From Amoebidium appalachense (lineage: Eukaryota; Ichthyosporea): a DNA stretch of 64,000 nucleotides. The position numbers were made by a program, and so were the translations under genes. Below are positions 1 through 20,977 of this stretch, one piece after another (the first letter of the stretch is position 1; each line of letters begins with the position of its first letter). The stretch is from assembly GCA_963693365.1 (NCBI GenBank), contig CAVNZM010000001.1, positions 4,154,001 to 4,218,000 of the forward strand, in the 5' to 3' direction. The notes beneath the pieces were generated by a model, which was given only the letters and a program-made list of their open reading frames with translations, had not been told where the DNA came from and did not search any database.

Positions 1-131
1 AGACCGGCAACCCCGCGTTCCCCATCCCCGGCCAGCCCACCAAGTATGTGGTCTGCGGCCACGGCACCTCCAGCCGCATCTACGAGTGCGCCCCCAACCA
101 GCACTTCGACCCCAAGGTACGAGAATCCCTC

Positions 132-177
<46 letters not shown>

Positions 178-640
178 ACCCACCCACCCACCCACCCACC
201 CACCCACCCACCCACCCACCCACCCACCCACACACATACACGGATACTTGTACAGCCGGTGTACATGTTGCAGTCTAGTACACCATCTCGTGGACACTTT
301 CTATCTACACCAACCGGCAGAAGTCAACCTCCCTCCCTCCCTTCCCTCCCCCCACCCCCCCCCCCCCCCCCCCCAACCCCCCCTCCTCCACACACACACT
401 GGGTGACCCCCACCCCATCCCATCCCCACATTTTTCTCCAAAAAAGGAATGGTCAAAGAAGAGGGCTAGCACGTGCTTTTCAATCAAGGAATTTCTGATC
501 AAGAATATGATTTATTTAGTTACAGAAAGCAAGAGGGAAAAAAACTTCATCTGTTTCCGTTTTGAATGAACGAACCTGTAATCATTACAGTGCGAATTTG
601 CGTAGCAAGCCTTTTCACTGTGCGGTTTGTCCTCCCCTGT

Positions 641-675
<35 letters not shown>

Positions 676-1117
676 TTCCCCTCCCCCCCCCTCCCCCCCC
701 CCCCATGCCTTCTTACAACATGCACCCTCACCCTGATCACGGTGCACCCGCAACCTCACCCTCACCCTCATTCTCCGAGTGGCACCCTCACTCGTGATCA
801 CCCCTGCCCCGGCCCCTGCACGCTCTCCTGCCCCCACCCCCACCCTCTCCCTCCACCCCAATGGCACCCGCTTCTCTTTTTGAACTAAACCATTCCTTTC
901 ATTCACTTTTCTCCCACAGGCCCGCCAGTGTGCCTGGGACCGAGTCCAACACGGGCACATGCACCCCTGCCCCAAGGACTGGGCCAAGCGCTCCTACAAC
1001 GCCTACCCCGACCCCAGCAACTCCCACAAGTACTATGTGTGCGGCAACCAGGGCGCACGCAAACTCAGCTGCCCCCACGGCCTGAAATTTGACGAGGAAC
1101 TTCACTACTGCGCCTGA
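1..1117 (+). CDS. Chitin-binding (CBM14/peritrophin-A-like) protein, 3' part, two exons
   Basis: Exon 1..116 runs in from the left edge and ends at a donor AAG|GTACGAG. The second exon is 920..1117, after acceptor CTCCCACAG, and stops at TGA 1115-1117; both junctions are phase 0. The joined product has two cysteine- and aromatic-rich modules. One ends around YVVCGHG...YECAPNQHFD, and a second runs from HPCPKDW to FDEELHYCA with six-cysteine-type spacing (C, C, YYVCG, LSCP, HYCA). This is the pattern of CBM14 (PF01607) domains, which bind chitin and usually sit in secreted proteins. The intron splits the first module. The 803-base intron carries a 32-base C run, a (CCCA)n array at 177-232 and a second C run near 645-705. 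An AATAAA lies at 1376-1381. The N-terminus, including any signal peptide, is outside the window. Other ligands are possible. Confidence 0.8.
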
Positions 1118-2669
1118 TTTATTTTGCTGCCCAATGAGGCTGCCCCACCGCTAGCGTGGAATATGTATGCCATATTGTATATGTATACTATGTATAGTTC
1201 GGTACATTTTCAAAGGTCCAGCTGTGATTGGTGGGAGCATGCGAGAGGCACAGCACACATTATTGGTATTTTGATCCGCAGTTGTATGGAACAAATTCAG
1301 CTGTAAATATTGCCCAAAGCAACATACCGACAAGTGCCGGTGCGGTGTGAAACTTTCACACTTGGGTGAATCTCAAATAAATACCCAACCCCGAACAATG
1401 CCTGTGTTACATGTGCTTTGCCCCCGGGTCCACTTCTGTGGTAGCACTGTTAAACGGTTTTGGTCCAATCCAATGCGCTACATGCGATCGACCAGGAGAG
1501 GGCGTGTCGGTGATTGCCATTCCTCTTTGTAGATTGGATACAGTAGTATGTGCAACGATGCGAAGCCATTGTCTGTGTGTGTGAGGGAGAGTGCGCGCGG
1601 CATACATGCATGGTGCATGTTCCAGGCTCATTATACGTGCCCAGGTGCCTGTGTGTAAATGTGCGCACGGGCATGCGTGCCCATGTGCTTGTGTATGTGT
1701 GTGTGGTTTGCCGGCTTTGAGCATATGCCAGCACAAACCATTCTTCTCATCCATAGATCTGTTTTCACAGGGACTACTATGGCAGTTCTCGATTGTACCG
1801 ACTCGTATGCATGTGATCGTTAATGCCTAAAAAAGGAAATATATAGTTAGAGGCAATACCGATTATTGTGTTATATCCAGCACACCGTTGGTAACAAGTC
1901 TCATAATAAGCGAATATTGTAGTTGCCTTCAGCCTGTTTGGTCCTAAACAGGGCGATTGGTCGTCCCGGGGGGGGGGGGGGGGGGGGGGGGGGGGCTGCT
2001 TTCCTTATTTACATCATTCGCTGGAATGATCCATTCAAGAAGTGGCTCTTGCCCGCAGGATAAATCAACATAAAAGCATGGGCCCGCACCCAGGAGGGGG
2101 GGGGGGGGTGGCGACGTTATTGCTCCGTGGATGATTGCGAGGGTATATTAAAATTTACACTTGACCCCACGGCCATCTAGGTGTTTCTAGATGGCCGTGC
2201 TTGACCCATTTTATTTTCTTGCCATCATGCAGCTTTCTTATCCGGAAACAACCATTTTCGTCTGTTTGCCGAACTAGATGGCTGCCACATAAGCGCGCCA
2301 AAATAATGTTACATTTTCGGGCCAAAAGAACAAAAAAACTGGAAATAAAAAATTATGGCCATCAAACACAAAATGCCAACGTATACCAAACAAAAGCAGA
2401 AGAGAGAGAGAGAAAAAATATAAACCTCAGGAAATACAACATCACATACATGCCGAAACAGGTCCCTCGACAGAATAGCAATTATGACGTGCCGAAAATG
2501 GAAATATAAGATTCCGGCACAAGAAAGTCCCAAATCGTTAAAAAATATGACTGCGCAGTTTAGGCACTTGAGAGAAGAAAGGTGAGGAAAGGGTGGGAGA
2601 CCGAGGCAGAATATGTGTTCTTCTTTTTTTTTTTGGATGGGGCATCATGGGGGCAAGGGAGGAAGAGAG

Positions 2670-2700
<31 letters not shown>

Positions 2701-2860
2701 TAAGGTGCCTGAGAGAGAAACTAGGCCCTCCATCCCTTCCCCCCTGCCACCGCTCTAACTGGACCCAAGCAACCTTCAAAAGAATACCGTATCTACAGCA
2801 AGTACGGTAAAAGATGACAAACCCAATATTTTCACACGCTGAACACTGATGGAGCCACTG
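1118..2860. other. Intergenic region between convergent genes
   Basis: No exon could be supported. It holds the 3' flank of the chitin-binding gene, a G run at about 1969-1995, a perfect short hairpin near 2170-2202 (ACGGCCATCTAG / CTAGATGGCCGT), AT-rich sequence to 2600 and another G run at about 2676-2700. The two flanking genes point towards each other, so both transcript ends should lie here. Confidence 0.5.
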
Positions 2861-10757
<7,897 letters not shown>

Positions 10758-11377
10758 CTTGGGTAATTATGACACGACACCTAACTGTAGGCTTGTCGAA
10801 GTTTTCATGGGGATAAGGGACAAGGGAAGCTGGAGTTGGTTCCAACTATAGAGAATGATGTAGTTGGCCGTAGAAGAGTTGCAAAACTCAAGCAAAGAGG
10901 GAGTGAGCAAATTAACTTGCACTAGCGAGATCCAGAGAGACTGGTTTATAGGCAATGCGTGAATAAAGAGTAGTGCCTGTTGTTCCTACGTAACTCTTAC
11001 ACGACTTGATGGCAAGTGTCCGACGTGGCACTAAAGCCTAGGCATGACAGAAGTGTACAGAGCAAGAGACTGAAGCAAGACTCCGCACAACTTGCACCGT
11101 TGAAGTTAACCTTGGAATGAATAGATTACTACTAAATAGAGAACGACCGTGATCAACCCCTGATCATTCTCCAATCATGTGTACCTGAGGCTGAGGTATA
11201 CACGACCCAGACTTATGCATATGTATGTATTTATTCTTTTTTTTTTAGCACAAGTGAGCATCATATGCAAGAAAGTATTAAGTTATATTGTTGGTTGTCA
11301 CTCTTATCGTATGTAGCTATATCTAAATACATACAGACGGTCTATAGTAATGCCTGAAACAGGAAGGGACTGACGAA

Positions 11378-11503
11378 GGGCCCAACCGTTGGCACGAGCC
11401 GGCTGAGTCACCAAGCAGAACTAATCTGCAAAAAGCAGAATTATAATGAAAAAGGCAGAATTATTCTGCTAAAAGCAGATTTATTCTGCAAGAGCAATTC
11501 ATT

Positions 11504-11549
<46 letters not shown>

Positions 11550-11730
11550 AGCGTAAACCCCTCCAATTATTCTGCCAAAATTTTAAAGCAGAATTATTCT
11601 TAAAGGCGAAGTAATTTTGCTAAAAGCGGAGTGATCCTGCTTTTGTTGAACGATTCTGCTTTTTGTAGAATAATTCCGTTTTTGCCGAATAACTGTGCTT
11701 TTTGCATTGACTCTGCCGATCATGTTGGGA
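11378..11730. mobile_element. Palindrome-array element (AGCAGAAT family), copy 1
   Basis: The left end is GGGCCCAACC at 11378 and the right end is CTCTGCCGATCATGTTGGG at 11711-11729, which are approximate inverted complements. Between them are many copies of AGCAGAAT and its complement ATTCTGCT, spaced by A- or T-rich linkers, with a C-then-A homopolymer inserted at about 11505-11550. No coding capacity. It looks like a non-autonomous fold-back or MITE-type element. Confidence 0.6.
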
Positions 11731-11893
11731 CGCCAACGATATCAAAGCCTACGCAGAAGACTTGATTTTTCAAGTTTTTTTTTTGTTTATCTATTTATTT
11801 ATTATTATTATTTAATGAAAGCTATATATCTGTTTAATTATTTCCGTTTTTTTTGGTTTGTGTGTGTGTGACACTGTGTGTGACGGTGTGACT

Positions 11894-12019
<126 letters not shown>

Positions 12020-12718
12020 AGTGTCACGTGTGTTCGTCGACCATCAGCAAAGTTGACATACATCCTCCACCTCCCCCCCCTCCCCCCCCCCTCCCCCCCC
12101 TCCCCCCTCCCCCCCCCCCCCCCCCCCCCCGGGAGCTAGCTCCTTGAAGTCCCGGAACTTTTTTCTGGAATCGCATGGAAGATGTGCATATCATTATATA
12201 AAGTGGGGTGGAGGAGGAGGGGGGGAGGGAGGGAGGGGAGGTAGGTGGGGGTTCAAGTTCTGGGGCCCGGCAAGGGGAGGGGCGGGGAGGAGGGTGGCAA
12301 CTGGGCGCCGGTGTGGAAATAAGGCACAGTGACTGTGCACTACTGCTCATTCTTAGCATGCCGTTTACACTGGTCAGAGCGTAGGCCCGCCAATGCGGAT
12401 TCATGCACAGGTCTGAATCCGCAAAGACTCATCTGTGTGTCTAGTAGGGCGGTGATCAAAGGCCGCACACAGTGAGTAGGCTCTTGCCTTGTTTTAGGTT
12501 TCTGGTCACACATTATTGATGATTATTTGTGGAAATTTTTGCTTCTTCGTTAGAGCGTGTTGTTTTTGAACATTCGAAATTGATGAGGCGCTGGCCCACG
12601 ACTTGCCTTATGTTATTGGTGGCTTGAGTGTATTCTTGGTTTGTAAGCCACGTGGCAAGCAGCTGTTTGGCACTGCACACACACACACACACGCACACAC
12701 ATGCACGCGCGCACGCAC

Positions 12719-12754
<36 letters not shown>

Positions 12755-12897
12755 GAAATCTTTTTTTTTTTGGAAAATTTTTAGTACTAATATAAAGCCT
12801 TACTAACTATACTTAAAGCCGATATCGTCTTAATTGCGAATGACACCAATTTGACTTGTTTTTATGACTATGCATAATCTACAGTCATCGACCCAGA

Positions 12898-13140
12898 GGG
12901 CCCAACCACATCGGCAGATCTATGAACTTTCAAAAAGCAGAATTATTCTGTAAGAGCGGAATTTTTTCTGCAAAAAGCAGAGTTACTCTGCAAAAAGCAG
13001 AATTATTCTGCAAAAAGCAGAATCACTCTACTTTTAGGAGAATAACTGCAAATTTAAAACCAGAGTCCCTCTGCGTTAGCAGAATTATTCTGCAAAAAGC
13101 AGAATCATTCTGCTTTCGACAGCAGAATAGTTCTGCTTTT
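12898..13140. mobile_element. Palindrome-array element (AGCAGAAT family), copy 2
   Basis: It starts with GGGCCCAACCACATCGGCAG at 12898 and then carries an array of AGCAGAATTATTCTGC-type palindromes to about 13140. The expected right inverted end is missing, so the copy looks truncated; CA-rich sequence follows directly. Confidence 0.6.
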
Positions 13141-13544
13141 AACGATAGACAGACAAGCACCCTCACACACGCAGACACACACGCGCGCGCGCACGCTCTC
13201 CAATACGCTCACAGACTCCCATAGGGTAATATGGTAATCTCTGTGTGGTGGCACATAAGGATAAGCGAGCGCACACGTGGCACACATTCTGAATCCCTGT
13301 TTTCCTCTCTAACTGCTTCCCCTTATTGTTCCTCCCCCTTTCCCCCCCCTCCCCCCCTCCCCCCCCCCCCCTCCCCCCCCCCCTCCCCCGCCCCCCACCA
13401 CCATCACACCACCACCACCACCGCGCCCTCTTTTTTGCTCTCTATCTATCCCCCTCCCCCCGCCCCCCTTCCCCCAGACCCCTCTCCCCCAGACCCCCCC
13501 TCCGCCCCTGGTTATCTGTCTGGCGCAACTTCATCCATGCAGCA

Positions 13545-14490
13545 TGCGCCACCATACATGCTCATCAACAACAACAGAAATACATACACACATATTATGG
13601 CAATTCAAACACAAATGCCACGGAAGGCACATGCGCGCGTGCAAATTTGTGCCAGAATTTGAGGAGGCTCTCAATCACTGACCACACACACACACAAAAA
13701 CACGCACACATATGCACACAAACACACAGACAGACAAACACGCACTGATATACACATGCACAGTGAAACCCACACGTGTACGCACACACCCTCTTCTCTG
13801 GCACACACGTGAAATGCCATGTAATTTTGCACATGTTGAGCACATTGTGTCCACGCAGCTCGCCCATGTGGCAAGACGTTTACTCACACACGTGTGCAGG
13901 CCACCACAGTGATTAGCAGTGCCAAATGCCCACGTACCACCTTACGGACACATACACACACGGTCCCACGTCTACCCGGCACAAAATTTGCAGACGCACA
14001 CTCCCATTGACATGTTGTGCACGATAAATTCACCCTAATGAAAATTCGAAGCGCTGGTCAAAACCAAGGGAAGAAGACAGTACAAAATTAATGTTGGTGA
14101 TGGCGGTGGATGGGGGGGGGGGGGGGGGGGGGGGGGGAGGGGGGGGGGTTGAAGAGTTGGGGAGGGGGGAGGAGGAGGCGAGCCTCCCAGAAATATTGAG
14201 AGGGTGCACAGCCGCGGCCGGCGCGGAGGGTCCTGTCGGACTCCCCCCGCGCGGAGGGGGGGGGGGGGGGGGGGGGGACTCACCACCCCTACCCGGAGAG
14301 GTTGGGGGGAAATCCACCACCCCGGTGGTGGGGGAGGAAACCCACCACCCCCTCGAGAAGGTGGGTCCCCTCCCCCCCTCCCCCCCCCCGGGGGGGGGGG
14401 GGGGACCATTACCAGAGGGGACCTCAACTTACTCCTGCCCACCCCCCCATTTCAAATTCCAAAATGTCTTACTCCCGATATACCCCCCTC

Positions 14491-14529
<39 letters not shown>

Positions 14530-14785
14530 TTCCCCTCCCCCAGCTCCCACTGCCCCCGCACGCAGCTGCTCTTTTGCTTTTTATCTCCCCCCCCCCCCCC
14601 CCCAAATCTCTCTAGGGCAAACAATACACTTGCAAATGTAACACACACAATACACACCACTGGCGGAAGGCACAATGTCATGCACGACACTGCCAGGGTA
14701 CTTAAGAAGACTTTCAAACACTGACACACGTACACACGTACACACGAAACACACGCAAACACATACACACAGACACACAGACACA

Positions 14786-14820
<35 letters not shown>

Positions 14821-15110
14821 CGCACTCTTCTCTGGCACACACATGCAATGCATTGGAAATCGAGGACATTCTTACTAACACACAACTTGCACATTTGGCA
14901 CGAAGTTTTTATTGCGGAACACACACCACTAGTACTATAAAACGATCGTTACTATAAAACGATCGTTAGTAGCAATGCCGACTGATGTATTGCACGCACA
15001 ATAAGTAAACCGTTACCCACCCAACTGACACATACACATGATAGTTCTGCATTCAAAATTCGAAGCGCTGGTCAGAACGAAGGGAAGAAGTAACTGTTCA
15101 CACGGACGGT
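13545..15110. repeat. Diverged tandem duplication, units of about 1 kb
   Basis: Landmarks recur in the same order about 1 kb apart: a GGCGGAAGGCACA-like segment, a CAATCACTGAC/CAAACACTGAC segment next to CA repeats, CTCTTCTCTGGCACACAC (near 13791 and 14826), and AAAATTCGAAGCGCTGGTCA followed by AAGGGAAGAAG (near 14040 and 15056). Each unit is followed by a long G run. The copies have diverged by many substitutions and by repeat-length changes. Confidence 0.7.
14934..14967. repeat. Perfect 17-base tandem duplication with palindromic core
   Basis: ACTATAAAACGATCGTT occurs twice head to tail at 14934-14950 and 14951-14967; each copy contains the palindrome AACGATCGTT. Confidence 0.9.
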
Positions 15111-15152
15111 GGTGATGCTCACTGACAGGGAACGCTTAGCCCCGGGTGGGAA

Positions 15153-15201
<49 letters not shown>

Positions 15202-16424
15202 AACCCCGGCAACCAACAGAAGTGTTATGTCATCCCCCCCCCCCCCCCCCCCCCCCCCCCCGCCTCTTCCCTTTAGGGGGGTTGGAAGAAGGGACCACCA
15301 GGGGGGCCGGGGCCTCAAAAATATAACTAGCCCCTCAACTTCAAATTCAAAAAAGCCTACATCCAATCTTTCTGTGTGCACATTCCCATGTGCACATTCC
15401 TATGTTTATGGTCTGCGTGCACGTCTTTCCCGGCCTTAAATCTCAGTGTGACCCCCCTCCCCCCACCCCGGGGCCCCCACCTTTTCACTTTCTTCTCCCA
15501 TCCACGGGACCCGGCGGGCCCCTTTACCCTCAGCTGCCATGGGCAGCCTTCAATATCCCTGACCCACATTTTCCTCCGTCAAATCCACAGACTCCCAGCT
15601 CCCTAGGATTCACGAACCCATTGTGTCTTCTACCATGCCGAGCAGCACCAACACACTGCTCTTCTTTCTTTCTTTTCCACCATGCAGAGCAGCACGAACA
15701 CACTGCTTCGTCTTATTGTATTGTTTCTAACTTTCCGAACATTTTTTCTTGCTTATACCCTTTTATTTTCCCCCGGGTCACTCCTGGCTAGGTATTGGTT
15801 GAAGTGAGTTTGCTCAATCCCCACTAGCGTGACTGCGGCAACCCCGTGGGCTAAGAATTGCCAGAATATGTAGTGACAGTCGGGATTATGTATCCTGAAT
15901 TATAGTTGCACTATGTAGAGAGCACATTCGTGTTTCTACTGTGGAATACGTTAGCTCCCCTTAGGCAGGGCCTCCGGGAGTGAAACGGGATAAAATAAAT
16001 AAAATAAAAAATGTCACTATTAAGTGCACATATATATTTATACTCGTCTCTATAAAAAAACTCATCTAAATACATATACTTCCTAATAGTCGACACACTC
16101 AAAGTGAAGACACATCACGATAAAAACGAATTCCAAACATATCTAATGTGTCCAATCATAACACGTATTTTAATAGACAGGAATGCACATCACGATCTAT
16201 AGATGTACTCACTCGCGTCTATTGGTGAGTCATCCTACTTTGAACTAAAACAAAGACAACGAATATAGCTAGCCAATCACACTACTCTCAGAAAAACAGA
16301 GGAGAGCAAACACAGATAAAATGCAATAAGTCCTATCAGGCAAGGGAGCCAGGTGTGTACAGATCTACAGATATCCGTGCACACAGAAACAAGGGAGAGA
16401 GGGATACGGGGGGGGGGGGGGGGG

Positions 16425-16470
<46 letters not shown>

Positions 16471-17159
16471 AGCAAAATGGAAAAAAGGGGGAGAGCACAA
16501 AGAAGAAGAGCAGACACGAATACAAACAAGGCTAAGACACACACACATATTTCAAGACTCTTGCTGTACTACGTAGTGACGTATTCCAACACGCATACAC
16601 ACAAACACACGGACGGTGTCACACACACAATACACACCCACGTGACACAGCACACACTGTTTCTCCCCTTCCCAAAACAAACAACCAACATATATCTGAT
16701 TCAGGCTCTCTTTCTAGAAAGGAGGAGCAAAGAGGTATTGTGGGAGGAATGGGGAGGGGGAGAGGAAAGGGGGGGGGGGGGGGGGGGGGGGGGATTTCAT
16801 CATTGGAAATCAAACTTCACACACATGCTGGAAGTGGCTCGAGTATCGCCCACCACACTCGGTGCATTGTGATTGGCCAACAAATTTGGCAGTCTGATTT
16901 CCACTTTTGGCCATTTTTACCCCCTGTTTCTTAACGTTCCCTTCAGTTAACCTTCCACATTTGTTCCTCTGGGCTGAAGGATTTGATGAGGCAGGACGGG
17001 AACAGGAGGACGCTTGGTCCCTGAGTCGTTAAGGACGACAGTTAGAAATCGCATGTTGGTAGTACTGCAATTTATGGGAGCTACAATCTTGAGCCATGAA
17101 AGAATCATGTTTGTCGAGTGTTAATCAAAACGATATACAACTGATGGTCGGTCTATGTG

Positions 17160-17690
17160 TGTCCTCGTGTGTGTTCGTGCTTGCGGGCCTGTGTGCGCGT
17201 GTGCGCGTGCCAGCGTGTGCGTGGATGTTGAGTGCAGGGAGGGGGGGAAGGGGGAAGGGGGGGGGGGGGGGGGGGTATTCATGCAACCTGCTGATTGGGC
17301 ATGTGTGAATAATACAGCTCCTTGACGTGGTATGCAATGTTTACCACGCACACCAAACACTGACGCGTGCGCATCGCGCGTGCACGCCGCGCGTGTGTGT
17401 GTGTGTGCTCGTGGTTGTTCGTGTTTGCGTACCTGTGTGCGCACCTGCTCATGCGAGTGTGCACGTGCGCGCGTACATGTGTGGGTGTGGGTGTGGGTGG
17501 GTGTTTCCATGTGTGTGCGTGTGTGTAAGTTGTCGGTGTTGAGTCCAGGGAGGGGGGGGGGGGGGGGGGGGGGGGATTCATGCAACCTATTGATACATGT
17601 GTGAATTAAATTTACAGTTCTTGACGTGGTATGCAGAAGTTATCGCATCACGCACACTAACCACTGACGCGTGTGCATGTGTGTGTGTGT

Positions 17691-17725
<35 letters not shown>

Positions 17726-17845
17726 CTCGCTCTCTCTCTCTCTGTGTGTGTGTGTGCGTGTGTGCGTGTGTGCGTGCGTGCCTAAGTGGTGGTGTTGAGT
17801 GCCGGGAGGGGGACGGGGGGGGGGGGGGGGGGGGGGGGGGTGATG
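17160..17845. repeat. Triplicated block, units of about 260-300 bases
   Basis: Three successive copies share GTTGAGTGCAGGGAGGGG-like sequence plus a G run (near 17227, 17537, 17793), preceded by TCATGCAACCTGCTGAT / TCATGCAACCTATTGAT and CTTGACGTGGTATGCA segments and a CACTGACGCGTG segment. A more diverged fourth copy of the central part is at about 18785-18880. Confidence 0.7.
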
Positions 17846-18148
17846 TATGTGTTAGAGGGTTGAAAATATGGAGGAGACAACAAAGAGCAATAACAAAACG
17901 TCACAAAAGTGGGAGATCCAAAATTAAGCAATTTAAGCGTGCAGGCAGAAGACACTTGAACAGAGCCCATCATCAGGGGGGTTCCTATGCCTCCACAAAA
18001 CATGGGTTTCGACTCCATAACCTCTCGCGCGTGGTTCCCAACCCATACTTTGTTTCAACAGCAATAGGCGAGTCCACCTGTCTTGGCCAAAGACGAGCAG
18101 GGTTGTTCAAGGAGCAGCAATCTAAGAAGTAGAGGATAAGACCGGCTT

Positions 18149-19585
18149 CTACAAAGCTCCCCGACTCCCTAACCTATGGAGAAGGGGAGGGAGGGAACGT
18201 GGGTGGGGGGGGGGGAGGGGGGGGAGCAGAGGGAGAGAGGGGGGGGGGGGGGGGGGACATGGAGACAGAGAGAAATAGAGGGGGAACTTAACCTGGCCAC
18301 TATTGTTTTATTAGAGGGTTACCCCACGTAATAAACCAATAGGTTTGACCCATGCCACTGGGGGGCGGTGCACCTGACCGGGTGGAACTTTAACGTGTTC
18401 GAACGAGTGCGTAAGTCCCTGGCGGCCAGCCAGCATTCACATCGTGCCCATGGGCTTTAGGAAGCCAAAACGGTAGCCAAGTTGTATCATTGCATGTGAC
18501 ACGCCATATGTCGAGACTCATTGTGCATGGAGTGTAGTCGATATACATGTGTGTGTGTATATGATATTGATATTGTGTGTATGAGTAAGATTACATTGGT
18601 ATGCGAATTCTTCGAATGAGGGATTTGAGAATGAATGAATAATGAATGCCGAGATACGTCGATGGATTGTTTCTAATATATATGGTCTTATGAATAAGTT
18701 TTTTTTAGATATATCCCTTAGCTAATAGTCTAGATATTAGGGTAGCTGCGTGAATGGAGAAGGAGCATTTACGGTGATGGCTGGGTCATTCAACCTGCTG
18801 ATCGCACATGTGAGCATTATCTTACAGTCCTAGATGCGGCATGCAATGCTTATCATGCAAACCAAACACACACATACTCGCAAATTCCTTTTCCGTTGTT
18901 CGTACAATTCCTTTCCCGTCACTGACCTTGCAAATGAAAATTTCCTTAGGAAAGAGGTCATTTCCTTTTTCTTGTGAAGCATTTGTTTACGTTCCTCTTC
19001 CTCCTCGCCATCAATTTCCTGATGATTTTCCTGTGTCAGAATCAGGGGGTTGGTGTGATATGCTGGACGCAGGGACTTAAGGTTGCAGCTTCCAACATAT
19101 GATCGATCCAGGATAACGTTTCAAGTCTTAATTTTGGTTTGAGATTTCTACCTATCTCAATCATCAGAGTGCTGCAAAGATCGAAGATGTGTGTGATGCA
19201 CACATAAATATACTTCGCAGCACTACTGACACACAAATACGCCTACATAAGCTATATGCTTCTGAGTTAAGTACCACGACCATGCTTGGATAGGGTTTGC
19301 GGGAAATGAATCAGATATCCACACCAGCAAACAGTTTGTGTACCAGGAACACTGATATCATAATTGGATAGGGTTTGCAGGTAAACCGGGCAAATATCCG
19401 CCTTGGCTAAACTGAGAAACACGAGGAATTTTGATCATTATTTGGATACGGTTTTCAGAAAATGGGTAAAATGTCAGTTTCGGCTAAGTACCTCGTGTGA
19501 ATAGGGATTGGAGAAAGCAGCCCAGAATCTTCTGTGGAGTGATTTTGATATTTCGTTTTGGCTGACTTAGAATTATCAGCAATCC

Positions 19586-19644
<59 letters not shown>

Positions 19645-20009
19645 CATACATACACATATGCCATGTCGGGTAGAGTCTTATTGGAACAGCCTTGGGCACA
19701 CCAGATTAACAATAAACAATCAATAGATCGGAGTCCAGATTTTTCACTACCAAACCGCGTGCATTTTCCACACAGGTCAAAGATACGAGAGCCGCTAATA
19801 GTGTTATATCAATCTCATTCAAGATGTTGCCTTAGAGCCATCGATTTCACAGATTCAACCCTGACGTCAGCCTATGGGCTCAGCCTCAAGCACATCATAT
19901 TTGCTATTATTTTTGTATACCAAAAAAAAAGCAGCTTCAGCTGTCCAGTACTAAAACGAAATGCATTTAAGGTTCATTAGTTTGAGTGTGTGCGAATGTT
20001 CTACTTGGA

Positions 20010-20041
<32 letters not shown>

Positions 20042-20128
20042 AGGGGAAGACAATAATAGATCAAAAAGCAAAGGTACAAAGATGGTGCACGGGGGTGGTG
20101 GTGGTGGTGGTGGTGGTGGTTGCGCCGT

Positions 20129-20165
<37 letters not shown>

Positions 20166-20312
20166 CTGGTGTTGTACCTCCGTCTCCGATTCTGAGCTGC
20201 TGACGACGGCAGTCCGGCATCGTTTTCTAATAGGCCTGGCACCGTCTGGAAGAAAACAAAAGGGAGATAACATCAGAAGAGCCCCCATCAACCCCTCCCC
20301 CCCCCCCCCCCC

Positions 20313-20406
<94 letters not shown>

Positions 20407-20898
20407 ACACACAGTCCTCCCAACCCCACCAAACCCCAAGAACGCGTGCACACGTGCGCGCTCACACACAAAACACACACACACACACACACACCCCCCC
20501 CAATACACGCACTCACACATCCATTCGAGCTGACCATTTCATCTCGTCCATAGGCTGCATGAAACACATACCCGAACCCACAAATCCTCCCTTTCTCCCC
20601 CCTTTCCCCTCCCTCCCCCCTCCAACCCCCTCCCACCACACACATACACACATACACACATACACACAACACCACAACACCGCCTCCACTTGCCCCCTTT
20701 CTGCCTCACACACACATGTAAGAGGTAAAGTATCTGGACGAGTAAGATCACCGTAATCGGAAGAAGTCAACAGATGAAGCAGAGGCAAGCCAGCACACAA
20801 ACACGTAAACAAACACACGCATAAGCACATGCACTCCGACAAAAATGCACACACCGCATGCAGGTCTGCAGGCACACGCGTGCTTGGACACATACACA

Positions 20899-20977
<79 letters not shown>

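Noticed and set aside
12513-12749. Minus-strand exon-like stretch AKQLLATWLTNQEYTQATNN after a GTGTGTGCAG acceptor
   Set aside because: No partner exon could be joined and no family recognised; kept only as a possibility.
17985-18035. tRNA-like T-arm (GGGTTTCGACTCC)
   Set aside because: No matching acceptor stem or anticodon arm at proper spacing could be drawn.
17671-18132. Basic open frame tail (RRQQRAITKRHKSG...)
   Set aside because: No upstream exon, no family resemblance, and it continues from a GT/G repeat; likely chance.
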